From the NCBI GenBank assembly GCA_009760855.2, contig WPIO01000010.1, positions 4,398,501-4,462,500 of the forward strand: 64,000 bases of DNA. Reading direction: 5' to 3'. Under the pieces are notes generated by a model, which was not told where the DNA came from, did not search any database, and was given only the letters and a program-made list of their open reading frames with translations. Source of the stretch: Cristatella mucedo (taxonomy: Eukaryota; Bryozoa; Phylactolaemata; Cristatellidae). The first letter of the stretch is position 1. Every line of letters begins with the position of its first letter. The position numbers and the translations under genes are program-made. Positions 12,791 to 23,322 of this stretch are shown here, one piece after another.

Positions 12791-12979
12791 AATGAAAAAT
12801 ATCGTTATTATATAGATGCTAAACTGAAAGATTCATTTTAGAAAATGTACCTATAGTGGTAGCGTACAACATGGAATAGACTATAAACGGAAACTTCAAC
12901 AAAATTTATAAGAGCTAAAAGATGTGACTGAACTTCGGAATGATCGAGAAATTCAATTCAGAGGTTCGAATCAGAGATA

Positions 12980-13623
12980 TTCACCAAAGATACTGCTGAA
13001 GCTCATTTTGACCAAAGAGCAATCGAAAAGTCTACTGATGGCTCAGGAAATATTAGTTCAAGCAAACTTAAGAAAGTAAGACCTAAACTAGCTGAAGTGG
13101 ATGAAACTAAGAAATCAATTGAAAACCTACAAAAGTTAAAGCAGGTACCAGATATATCGCTAAAAATTGGTAAAGTTTCTCAAGCAACTAAAGCAGGGAA
13201 ACTCAGGAAATAAATTAGAATAACTAATACTGCCAAGAAAAGTACCCTGAACCCCGAAGCAAGGAAAGCTAACGATACTCTTCAGAAATATGTTGCTGAA
13301 AGCCTATGAATAAATCCAACCACAGGAACTCCTGAAGTTACTCATGCCCTAGAGGAAATTTGAATTTAAAACCTTAAAAAAGATTTGGAAAAAATAAAAA
13401 ATTGCTTACCAAAAAGAGGAGGAAGATTGACTAAAGATGTCGGATATCGGATAGATGAAATAAAAGCGCTGACATTGAGTAAAGATGATGCCAAAAGAAG
13501 CGATAAGGAAATATATATTCTTGATTCCATAAATAGGATTACTATGAGTGGCAGTGTTATTGGAAATGAAAATGAAATTGAAGTACAAGTTATTCCATCG
13601 GTTTTAAAAAGGGAAATGGGGTA
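12980..13623 (+). pseudogene. Lysine-rich Polinton ORF, unidentified
   Basis: A single frame of about 210 codons rich in K, E and S, predicted mostly helical, interrupted by two TAA and two TGA codons but no frameshift. The last 79 codons (13385-13623) are open. It sits just downstream of the ATPase on the same strand. No domain recognised; a structural or DNA-binding role is only a guess. Confidence 0.4.
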
Positions 13624-13902
13624 AAAAATACATTAGAACTATAGATTAGAGATCCCGCTGGTGGAAACACGGGATTAATAAGGTCAATTAGTTCTGCAGT
13701 TGATCATCTTGGGAAAATAGAAATGCTCATAGGAGTTACATCGCGAGAATAAATAGAATTTCACTAGACCTATCTACATAGATGAGCGGCCTACCAAAAA
13801 AGCTCCGGAAATCTTATAAAACATAGAAGAAATAAAGAAGTCCAGTAAAGCGAGTAAAGATGGATATATTTTTAATATTAGTGGTGTAACTAACAATATT
13901 AG

Positions 13903-14045
13903 AATGTAATTAATCTCCGTCTGTGACTCCACAAAGTCATAAAGACCATGTGGGGGTGTTACGCAGGAGAGTTTTGTATAGCCCACTCACAGCCTAAGCG
14001 GCTTTCGGTACGTATTCGGTAACCAACAGACTTCATCTCAGAATA
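13903..14045 (-). mobile_element. LINE family 2 3'-end fragment
   Basis: Matches the reverse complement of the last 140 bp of the family-2 copy (CACATGGTCTTTATGACTTTGTGG, then GGAGATTAATTACATT on the minus strand). Confidence 0.85.
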
Positions 14046-14342
14046 AGGACGGATAATCTAATAATGCTAAGAAGCAAAAAGAAATTAAAATTTGGTTTAA
14101 GAAATTAGCAGAATTTAACTCTATAAAAAATTAATGGATTAAATATTACTTGCGTTTATAGAGGATTAGGTGGATTAGAAAAACAGCAGGAATAAGATCA
14201 GGTATATATTCTGGAGTATCTGATGATAATTATGTTGGAATTGCGGATACGATAAATAACTGTGTACTACAATCAGGTGCAAACGCTGATAAGTTTTGTT
14301 TAGATTGGTATAGATACTGTAACATTAAATTCATAGATTAAA

Positions 14343-14781
14343 ATGCCAGTTGTATGCACAGTATTAGCTGGTAGATCTACAGTTTCAGAAATGTTGGATT
14401 TTACTAGGTATGCTTATACAAATGATCCTAACTTTAAAAAGCATACATACCTTGACATTGCAGATATAGTTGTATGCTGCCGTGGAGTAAAAGTAGTGTT
14501 AGATTATACAGCCTTTGTTTCGGATACATTTGCTGTTAATTCACTGTAAATCACTAGCTAGTAGTTCCATTAATACAAATAGAGTAAAATCACAAATTAT
14601 TAAAAGTTTTACTTGTAACTTCTATCCCTGGGAATTAATGTTTTATAAACCAACAACTATTGAGTGTATAGATAGAGAGCCAATTTCAGATATAGTTGTT
14701 ACTGTTACTAATCGAGACCTAAAAGCATTAGGCTTTGGTCGACAGAAATTTACAACTGCAGTGGAAATTGTGGAAACATAA
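14343..14781 (+). pseudogene. Unidentified Polinton ORF pair
   Basis: Two overlapping open frames (14343-14549 and 14515-14781) on the strand of the ATPase. They look like one protein broken by a frameshift near 14530. The second ends with ALGFGRQKFTTAVEIVET. No family recognised; position suggests an element-encoded virion protein. Confidence 0.35.
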
Positions 14782-14799
14782 AATATGACATGTTGATCA

Positions 14800-15382
14800 G
14801 AATAGCCGTAACTAATAGTTTATTGAAAAAGTTGAATCCTCCAATAATCCTTCACTGAAATGTTATAATAAAGTTGGATTAAGAAGGATTGAATTCATTT
14901 ATACAAATAAAGTTATTTCTAATACAAGAACTTGAATAAATTATATTCTTTAGTATAAAAGATCAACGACAGTTCCCAAAGCTATAGAAGTTGTAATTAA
15001 ATCCAGCTATTATGACTCCAATTAGTTATTAAATACAATAAAAACTGAACATATAATTACTAAATACGATGGGATATCAGCACCAGGTGCTTCACTCACT
15101 TTTGACGATAATTATGATCCAAATAAGCGAGATGATTGTTTTGGAATCAGGTTATCTGTGGATGCAGATAATAAAATAATTATAAAAGTAGTTGGTGACT
15201 ACCTTGTGCTTCGTGGTAGCAATGCTTCGGGTGTGACTGAAAATATTGGAGATACACTTGGATTTGATTCAAATAATCAAAGCTCGTTTGGTCCTAGTAT
15301 GCTATGTGGAACTACTTATGAAGCACGGAAAAAGCTATGTACTTTTCTGGAACATATAAAGCTTAAATCAAAATGGTATTAA
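14800..15382 (+). pseudogene. Unidentified Polinton ORF with TAR/TGA interruptions
   Basis: A single frame can be followed from about 14800 to the TAA at 15380-15382, with several TAA/TAG and one TGA codon in its first half; the last 75 codons or so are open. It overlaps the start of the next ORF by about 10 bases, a compact viral-like arrangement. No family recognised. Confidence 0.4.
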
Positions 15383-15969
15383 CAGATAAAAAAAGAGTAA
15401 GCAGATTTAGTGTAAATTGTGACTTAGTTAATCCAGAGTTGAATTACGTAGACAACAAAAGTGGATTTCTTGTCAAATGTTCTTCATTGTATGTAATTGG
15501 TATTGCAGATATAAACCCAGATGAAAAAGTAGACCTTCATAATCCAAATATAATGTCTTTAGAAACTAGAGGAGACATTAAACTAATTAGTTCAGTTACT
15601 TTTAGCTTAACAGATCCTAATGAAGTTACTATAAATTTAGTTTCAAATGTTACAATTACTATAGAATTTTCGAAGCAATATTTAGATGGCGAGCTATGCA
15701 AGACATGGATATCATATAATAATAAGTGTAAAATATGGTGTGATGTACTTGAAAAGTGTATTGAAGGAGTAGGACGAGTTGCGCCAGTAATTATTGGAGT
15801 AACTAGTATGGGTGTAAATATAGCAAGCAAAGCAATTGTGAGGCGTCAGCAGAGAAAAGTAATTGAGGCGCAAACTAGAAAAGAGAAGGTTGACCGGGAA
15901 CACTCAATACTAAAGGAGAGGGAACTAGACGACAAAGCAGAAGAACAAAGAAGAAAGACGGACGAATGA
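15373..15969 (+). CDS. Intact 198-aa Polinton ORF, hydrophobic segment plus charged coiled coil
   Basis: Longest unbroken non-LINE frame of the element. The first 130 residues have no recognisable motif. Residues about 135-158 (GVGRVAPVIIGVTSMGVNIA) are hydrophobic and glycine-containing, like a membrane-active or transmembrane helix. The final 40 residues are almost all charged (RRQQRKVIEAQTRKEK...), a coiled coil. Its ATG overlaps the end of the preceding frame, and its TGA stop overlaps the ATG of the following ORF (ATGA). Glutamines here are all CAA/CAG, unlike the neighbouring frames. Function unknown. Confidence 0.5.
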   Translation: MVLTDKKRVSRFSVNCDLVNPELNYVDNKSGFLVKCSSLYVIGIADINPDEKVDLHNPNIMSLETRGDIKLISSVTFSLTDPNEVTINLVSNVTITIEFSKQYLDGELCKTWISYNNKCKIWCDVLEKCIEGVGRVAPVIIGVTSMGVNIASKAIVRRQQRKVIEAQTRKEKVDREHSILKERELDDKAEEQRRKTDE

Positions 15970-16187
15970 AGTATGAAGAACAAAAAAGCGAGAAAGATAA
16001 AGAGTATGATAAAAAGGAAAAGAGTATGGTAAAAGAAATGTACCTTTCGAAAAAAGAAGCAATGATTGATGAAATAGGTAAGGAGAAAAATAAAGTGAAA
16101 CCTATCGAAAGGAATAGTGATTGCGAAAAATATTCTGCAACATTAAAAGAGAATTATCCGGAAGTTTTTAAAGAAATAAAAAAGTAA
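15966..16187 (+). CDS. 73-aa lysine/glutamate-rich coiled-coil ORF
   Basis: Starts in the ATGA overlap with the previous ORF and continues the same kind of E/K-rich helix, so it may be the C-terminal part of that protein after a single-base frameshift instead of a separate gene. Ends with TAATAA. No family recognised. Confidence 0.4.
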   Translation: MKYEEQKSEKDKEYDKKEKSMVKEMYLSKKEAMIDEIGKEKNKVKPIERNSDCEKYSATLKENYPEVFKEIKK

Positions 16188-16189
16188 TA

Positions 16190-16995
16190 AAAGAGACATC
16201 ATTGAAAGAACTAGGCCTGATGGATATGGAGGGGGAAATTGGAGCAGGATTGTATATTTATTAAAAACAATGATTCCAAAAGATAAAAATTCCTTTTTAT
16301 ATAGAGAAGAAATAGTGAGTGCTTCAATTGATATTTATATTCTTGATATTCAATTTTGGAGCCGAGGGAACCAAGTATTCCACAATATCTAATTAGAAAC
16401 TATCAATATCGCGAATTTTTACAAATCAATAGAAATGAGCTTGATGCTATGCAAAAAAGCACAAATATTTACTGTGCCTAAAGAACAAAACCAATTTTAT
16501 GTATTGTTAGATACATATATACTTCTGGTATGACAAATCCAAGTGCAAACTGCTGCTGAAGGTATAAAATCATGACGCTAAACAATACTACTCACGGATA
16601 CAAATACAATACAGCTCTTCCAGTGCTAAACACGATTGATAAAGTCAGACGGTTAATTGTGGCTGCACAGGGATTTTATAAATGTATTATTTATGCTGGC
16701 AATCCATGTATATGCAACTAATGTCATATAAAGAATGTAGTTGTGATTTCAAATTGTTCTACTCAATGCCAAACTGCTTTTAGAATCAGCGGAAAGACAA
16801 AAACGGCTCAAGAGAATATATAGATTCCACACAATTTAGAAACATTCCTAGATAATAATGAAGTTCTGAGTCTGTCGGTGTTGCATATCCAGAATGTTTA
16901 AATCAATATCCAATGCATGTGATTGATCTCCAATACAATGGCCAGCCACTTAGAAACCCTGCAAGTGTGGATTTTAGTATTGAATTTATTTAACT
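16190..16995 (+). pseudogene. Unidentified Polinton ORFs, broken
   Basis: A frame from 16190 gives about 65 codons before a TAA near 16393. A second frame (about 16395-16905) runs on with TAA, TGA, TAA and TAG interruptions but no obvious indel. A third short frame ends at about 16993 (HVIDLQYNGQPLRNPASVDF). These look like pieces of capsid-type proteins by position only; no motif supports a specific name. Confidence 0.35.
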
Positions 16996-17169
16996 GTTTT
17001 CACGAGCCGTTTCGCAGACTTCCATCAAAATTCATTATTAAACAATTTGTTAGAACACTGCTGAGATAACTTCAAATGGAAATGGTTAGCTAACTTCAAA
17101 TGGGAATGGTTCTCAATTCACTTGCATGAAAATTTCACGGGTGCATGATAATGGCTGTATTCACGCCAC

Positions 17170-18775
17170 TGTTCTAGAAAGCAACGCTAGACCGAGAGAA
17201 TTGACACACTCTCGCCCAGTCTCCTCCTACCGTTCCTATCAAAAACACCGGAACTAGTCGTGGCAGACTAGCTGAGCTCATATTTTGAAACTTCAAAACT
17301 TTCTAATAAGTTCCAGTCTGGTTTTTGGAGCTAATCAATCCACTGATTCAGCATTTCTTCGGGTGTATAACGATCTACTTAGGAATGCAGACATGGGTAG
17401 AGTAAATCCGCGAGTACTGCTCAATCTTTCGGCAGCTTATGATACATTCGATCACCAAGTCCTTTTTGAGCGCCTCTCATCCCGCCTCGGCATCGCTGGC
17501 ACTGCATTGCAGAACCTCTGAAGTATGGGGCAACTCAAGGATCTGTGCTTGGTCCCGCTCTTTTCATGATGCACACTCTCCATCTTGCGATGTGATTGCC
17601 AAGTATAATATAGGCTTTCACTTGTATGCAGATGACACACAGTTATACCTTTGCTTTGATCCCCCAACCCTCCAGCACGTCAAGTTCTCTAAGCTCCCTT
17701 GCTGCATTATTAATGGCATCGGCACATGGACGGCAGAAGACTTTCTTAAATTGAATGATGATAAAACCAACTTACTAGTTATGGGTAAACTACGCGTGAT
17801 TCAGAAATGGGAAAGGCGAATGCTCAAAATCAGCTCTGCCAGCGTATCTCCTGTTGAGTCTGCCGAAATCTAGGTGTCGTTTTCTAAAGTGACGTTTCAT
17901 TAGAAGACCACAACAGCTTCACAGTCAAGTCTGCCTAATTTCAGCTACAAAACATTGTTAACATTTGGACTTGTTTAGACAGGGATACCACATCTAAATT
18001 GGTCAACGCATTTGTGATATCCAATCTTGACGTCTGTACCTCACTGATTGCTGATCTACCGGCATATGCATTCAAGCGCTCACAGCGGGTGCAAATTTCG
18101 GCAGCTAGGCTTGTCTGTCGTGAGGTTCACAGTTGCCACATCATACCACTTCTCGCCATCCTGCACTAGTCTTAGTCAAGCAGCGCGTCGACTTCAAGGT
18201 TTCGTCATTTACTTCAAGGTCCCTTCATTGTTTAGCTCAGCCTACCCATCAGATCTACTGCCCAACCAGCCTAAGCATTGTACCACCGGCTTTTCGGAAT
18301 TTAACTGTTTGCACATACCTCGTACAAATCTCAAATCCTTTGGAGACCATGCCTCTAGTTTGTATGCTCTCAAAGCCTGGAACTCACTCCCTACCTGAAT
18401 CACGACAACATCTGACTCAACCACTTTAAAAAAAACTAAAAACTCACCTATTTATGACAGCATTTAGTGGGTCCCTGTGATTCGTTATCAATGTGCTTAT
18501 GCATACTGACACTGTACATGCTGCCACTAACCATACTTCCATGCTAACCCTGGGCATCTCACCCTAACCATGTTGTTCATGCTTATCAAGCATGATATTA
18601 CTCGCCAATCAATCGCGCTTCCCATTGCAGCAAATGTAAAGTGCCTAGAAAGAGATTGAGTTCTCTGAGAGTGCTTTATCAAGTGCATTATTATTATTAT
18701 TATTAAACGCAAAGTGCCTAAAAAGAGATTAAGTTTTGTGAACGCACTATGTCATGTTTATTAGTATTATTATTA
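17170..18775 (+). mobile_element. LINE family 1 copy, degenerate
   Basis: Contains broken [43 protein letters not shown] and tail segments in several frames. A first family tail with ATT repeats ends near 18705, and a second diverged tail copy follows to 18775. Confidence 0.85.
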
Positions 18776-18779
18776 TATA

Positions 18780-20110
18780 AGCATCCGGAAATTTAAAATA
18801 TTTTGTAATAGAATATTATGGAAAAAATAAAATTTGTTCAAGGTTCAGATAAGTGGAAAAGTCAGTGACCCCTAACATTTATGGATCAGAGATATACTCT
18901 GTGTTAGGTAGCAATTTTGTGTTGGGAGACCATTTAGATTTAGACATGGAAAGAATGACATAAAGATAACTAAAAATACTTGAAAAGCAAAAGGGTAGTA
19001 AAGTTTGCACTAATGGTTTTTGGAAAAGTACTTAAGCCAGTTTTCAAAAAATATTTAGAGATGAAACCTGGAATAGAATTAGAATGCTCCGATGACTGCT
19101 TTACTTAGTGATTTAATGTAGAGATGGCTGTTGCAGATACTCTCCTGATGGAATATATGATAAATTTAAATTAGTAGGGATATACAATTCTTGAGAAGCA
19201 GAATTTTTATAGAAACATTTATGCCTCCACAATAGCGTGCACAATGCTTACTGCGATTACATGTTCTAGAAATAAACGTATGTTATTATACTGAATTTGA
19301 AACATTTATTTCTAGATTGAATTGGAAAAGAATACTAGATAATTTTAGAGCTGCTGGAAATTTTAGAATACCTCTTAATCAAGTAATAAATATAACAATT
19401 ATAAGATAATTTATAGTCCTGTTAGAGAAAGATACTTTGATTTTCAGTTTAGAATTATTATCAGATTTGGAAGATTTAATAATAAGACAAAAAGATGATA
19501 TGACATAAAATATTATATAAGGATATCTCTAACACAAATAGTTACAGAACCAGATCCCGATAAATTTGAAAGAACTATACCGGTAGTGAAAGAATTTTTA
19601 GGTAGATCAAGACTTTTAATGTCATAGTGTATGGATGAGCAAGATTAGCAAGCATAGACGAGGAAAGTTGATATAAATCAATTTGTAAGAAAATGTAATG
19701 GATATTTCTTATCTGATCTTGACGCAAATGGAACTGCAATAGCTAGTCATGCAGATCCAACTAATTAATCAGATGCTGTGATAAAAGGATAAGCAGATTT
19801 CAATAGTATGACAGTAGCTTCTGAAGCAGTTGATTTTAAAAGACACAGCAATAAACCATGAAAATAGTGTAAATCCTGGAAATGCAGTTAATGTAAGTCA
19901 ACTAAGCATACGCAAATAAATAAGGAGATACGATGACTGCTGATTTAATTCGATTTGAAATAACTTCATCGCGTTGGAATGTAATTAAAACTACTCCCGT
20001 TGTTTATCAGAAGACTTTTGTGTAACGCATGGAAGATTAAAAGGAGATGTATTGCTAAGTGGAAGCCCTGTTACTTCAACGATGAACATGAACGGAAATC
20101 AATAATAAAA
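18780..20110 (+). pseudogene. Unidentified Polinton gene(s) with many in-frame TAA/TAG/TGA
   Basis: Three linked frames are visible: about 18850-19195, 19180-19405 and 19395-19850. Each is open except for TAA, TAG or TGA codons; a likely frameshift lies near 19400. The last contains FERTIPVVKEFLGRSRLL (about 19565-19620) and FLSDLDANGTAIASHADP (about 19708-19762). I recognise no family; a capsid or replication-associated protein is possible. The density of stops with so few indels is odd. Confidence 0.4.
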
Positions 20111-20576
20111 ATTGATGATACAGTTAGCTCCTCTGATTAAGTTACAAAAGGCTATTTGAATTAAACATTAAAAAAATGACAGAGGTACCAGCATTCTCTA
20201 TAAATCCTAGGTCAATGAATTCGATATCAAAGACTTCTGTTTCTCACTCATAGACTAAACAAAAACTCTCCTCCGATGATAGTTTTAGGGGCAATCTAAT
20301 TGCGTTTCTTTGAGACAGATAAGTGATACTTTCGTACCATCTGGAGACATCCTAGCAATAAATACACTTAATTCTTGAGCATAGTTAAATGCTACGCGTT
20401 CTTTAATATGTTAATTTTAGTTTATAGATAGACTAGGAAATTATAAAGTAAATATATTTCTCAGTTAAGATCTGAGCAATAATGTGAATAATACAGGAGA
20501 AAGATTAATTTTGTAAGTTCGTTCACCTCAATAGCTCTTTTTTCCTCTGATGTATTGAAACATTTTATTTAACATT

Positions 20577-20951
20577 TTAAACATTATATTTTATTTTAAC
20601 TATCATAGGAGTTGCTTCATATTCCAAATAATGGTGGTAACAAAAGACCTCCGAATAGCTCTTGTTAAAATTTTTCTTTGCTATAAAGTATTGTCTGCTA
20701 AGCTTAGAACTAGAAAATTTCATACGAGAATATCAACAACAGAAGCAAATTATTGCTGTATGATTATGAAGTACACTGGAATCCAACTCTGTTTCTGTAT
20801 CATTTAGATCACAAATAACAAATCTCATCTCAAAAGGTAGTTTAGATCTGCGAATAATCTTTTTACATAGAGGACATCCTCATAGTAAATAATCTTCAGT
20901 CATCAGATTTCTCTTACATTTCTTGCATTTGAAAAAATACTTCCATTACTA
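20577..20951 (-). pseudogene. Zinc-ribbon-like Polinton ORF remnant
   Basis: The minus-strand frame begins with KYFFKCKKCKRNL and has a second pair GCPLCKK 13 residues on (C-x2-C-x13-C-x2-C; cysteine codons at 20916-20927 and 20865-20876), the layout of a zinc ribbon. Two TGA codons interrupt an otherwise open frame of about 125 codons that ends at a TAA. A nucleic-acid binding or transcription role is inferred from the cysteine pattern only. Confidence 0.45.
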
Positions 20952-21164
20952 TAGAATGCCATTTTTAACTTAAAAAGAGAGAACAAAGAAAGCAAGTATG
21001 ATCCAGGCTCAGATATAAACTAAGTATTCAAACCGAGGAAGATCTAAGCCAAGTAGTCGAACCTAGGCCAAAAGAAATTCCCAGTGGTTTCTTCAATGTA
21101 GTCGTACTTAATGATAGTCACCAGGCTGATATAATATAATATATATGCCGACTGATAATGGGTG

Positions 21165-21253
21165 TAAATATAATAATAATAACATTAATACACTTGATAA
21201 AGCGCCCCTAGAGAATTCAATCTCTTTCTAGGTGCTTTACAATTGCAGCAAAG
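21165..21253 (-). mobile_element. LINE family 1 tail fragment
   Basis: Minus-oriented family tail (ATT repeats, CTTGATAAAGCGCC, TCAATCTCTTTCTAGG, TTGCAGCAAAGG). It abuts and replaces the 5' part of the integrase frame. Confidence 0.85.
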
Positions 21254-21567
21254 GGGATGCACTAAATGTAAATGATATTTCTAGAGGATATAAAGACTCA
21301 AGAGCATTGAAAAGAAAATCATTAAGAGAAGTAGCTAAATCAACAATTGACATTTACTCGAAAGTGATACTAAAACCACCACATAAGATAATATTAGACC
21401 CTGGATCAGACTTCAAAGGAGACTTCAAAGGAGACTTCAAGAAAGAAATGCAAAGGCACGGAACATTTATAATAGAAGCTACAAACAATAGGGACATTGT
21501 GTTAGTTGAAATAATGAATCAAACTAGAGCGGACAGAGCCTCTTTGATCAAATTAAAAAAGAATTAG
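21251..21567 (+). pseudogene. rve-type integrase core of the Polinton element (fragment)
   Basis: Retrovirus-like integrases insert Polinton DNA. The open frame holds KIILDPGSDFKGDF (about 21388-21430), corresponding to the second catalytic aspartate region (family form V-D-P-G-x-E-F-M-G), and then NRDIVLVEIMNQTRADRASL (about 21490-21547), corresponding to the I-V-E-R-F-N-R-T-L helix with the catalytic glutamate, here seen as IVLVEIMNQT. The first aspartate and the zinc-binding N-terminus are missing, cut off by a LINE tail. A 12-bp triplication adds residues between the catalytic residues. Downstream the frame breaks up. Confidence 0.7.
21411..21445 (+). repeat. 12-bp tandem repeat in the integrase frame
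   Basis: GACTTCAAAGGA occurs twice in succession, followed by a third partial GACTTCAAG, keeping the frame and giving the peptide DFKGDFKGDFK. Confidence 0.9.
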
Positions 21568-21569
21568 AA

Positions 21570-22130
21570 AGTTTGAGTCTATGAGATACAGTAGAAGCCG
21601 TGAATGGATAAGAAACTTACCTGAACTATTAGAGTGATTAAATAATAAAATCACTAAAGCAATAGGTTAAGTACAAGCTAAAGCTATAAAGAAGAAAAAA
21701 ACCAACATTAAGCACCAAAATATAACAAAAAATTAGAAAATACGAGAAAGAATTAGAACTTAGAACTATTGTTACCAGGTGAAAGAGAAGATGAAAAAAG
21801 ATCAACAGAGCCAATATAGGGCTTGACCAAACATTTAATAATTACGACATTAGTAATGAAAGATAAGCCGGTATAATTGGAAATGATGTAAAAGACGTTT
21901 GGTTAGAAAACAGTTATAGACAATGAAACAGGCGTAGTTGCTTTCGGAAAATCCCCAAATGCATAAGAATATTTTATTATATCTTCATATTCATCACTTT
22001 TAAAAACATCATCAACCGTTGTATTAGTTATTTTAAAAAGAGACTTGGGCTTTGACTCAAGATATATTTTTCTCTTATCAATCTCTGCAAGTGCTCCATC
22101 GAGATATTCATATATCTAAATATAATAACA
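21570..22130. other. Decayed element DNA downstream of the integrase
   Basis: Lysine-rich short frames with many stops, probably the rest of the integrase gene, but no motif can be identified. Confidence 0.4.
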
Positions 22131-22437
22131 ATAATTATAATGATACATTATAATGCCCTTATAATATATAGTGCCCTTAGAGAACTCAATCTCTTTCTAG
22201 GCCAACGGTTCTCAACCTAGAGGTCGCGAACCCTTTGGGGGTCGTACGACCCTTTCATGGGGGTCGCCTAAGTCCGTCGGAAAACACGTAATTCCACATT
22301 GTGCACACAATAATTTCATGCGGTTGGGGGTCGCTAAAACATGAGAAACTGTATTACAAGGTCACGGCATTAGGAAGGTTGAGAACCGCTGTTCTAGGCA
22401 CTTTAAAACTGCTGCCAAAGAAGCATGATCGAATAGC
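22130..22437 (-). mobile_element. LINE family 1 tail fragment split by a SPIN-like element
   Basis: The family tail (GAGAACTCAATCTCTTTCTAGGC) is interrupted at 22203 and resumes at 22392 (TTCTAGGCACTTTAAAACTGCTGC), matching the uninterrupted tails elsewhere. Confidence 0.9.
22203..22391. mobile_element. SPIN-like hAT non-autonomous transposon with 8-bp target duplication
   Basis: The 189-bp unit starts CAACGGTTCTCAACCT and ends AGGTTGAGAACCGCTG: 16-bp terminal inverted repeats with one mismatch. Both sides carry the 8-bp direct repeat TTCTAGGC (22195-22202 and 22392-22399), as expected for hAT transposition. Internal phrases such as CCTTTGGGGGTCG, ACGACCCTTTCA and CGGAAAACAC match what I recall of the SPIN (SPace INvaders) non-autonomous consensus known from tetrapods and a few invertebrates. 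No transposase is encoded, as is normal for the short form. Confidence 0.9.
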
Positions 22438-22454
22438 TGATATACCAACAAATA

Positions 22455-22942
22455 TAAAAATGTATCTCCCTCTCCAACTCCACAAAGACTATGTGGGAGT
22501 TACGCAGCAGAGTTTTGTATAGCGCACTCACAGCCTAAGCGGCTTTCGATACGCATTTGGTAGTTAACAGACTTCATCTTACGCAACAATGAGAAAGGGG
22601 GAAGCATAGCAGAGTCAGGAGAGCAGTTGAGGTAGTGAGTAGCGTGGAAGTAGCAGCTCAGGACTGCTGAAAAAGATGTGGTGCAGTAGGCAGCAGGAGA
22701 GTAGATGTCGCTGCGTTAGATAAGAATCGCAGAAGCGAGTTCCACAGTCTGGGACCTGCAGAGCTAAAGGTTTTGTCGCCAACGGTCTTTAAGCGGAGGA
22801 ACGGAACAGCTAATTTATTGTCCATACAGGACCTGAGGAGGCTGAAACTGGTGCAGCAATTTAGCAGGTATGGAGGAACCAAGCCGTTGCAGACCTTGTG
22901 GGGCAGCGAAAGAACTTTTCTCTGTATCCGTTGATCAACAAA
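22455..22942 (-). mobile_element. LINE family 2 3' fragment
   Basis: Reverse complement matches the C-terminal coding part (LWNSLLRFLSN, LAVPFLRLKTVGDKTFSSAG) and tail of family 2. No frame is intact over the whole piece. Confidence 0.9.
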
Positions 22943-23036
22943 ATATTGGTACCACCTGAGATAAATCTGGAACAGCTAGTATATACGAACTAGATATAGT
23001 AACTCCAAGAGCTATAGCTATATTAAAAAAATATAA

Positions 23037-23085
23037 TTCACTTGTATGGCGCCCCAAGAGAACTTAATCTCTTGGGGCGCTAAAA
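23037..23085. repeat. Isolated LINE family-1 tail forming a perfect 13-bp hairpin
   Basis: GCGCCCCAAGAGA and TCTCTTGGGGCGC are perfect reverse complements around a 6-base ACTTAA loop. It corresponds to the imperfect stem at the 3' end of family-1 LINEs. Confidence 0.8.
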
Positions 23086-23322
23086 AAATAGACTATATAT
23101 ATATATTTATAACTTTTTAGTTGAATATCTAACCCTAAAAAAATTAGTTAGACATGTTCTTACTTTAGAATTGTATACCATCATATCACCATATATCTGA
23201 TTAGTTCATCTCTTCCTTAAATCAGACATATTCTAAATAAAAATGAAAAACTAGCACAAATAAAATCTCAAGCTGCAAATTATTAACTTAATTTTATTAT
23301 GTAATATACAATTCTTAAGTTC

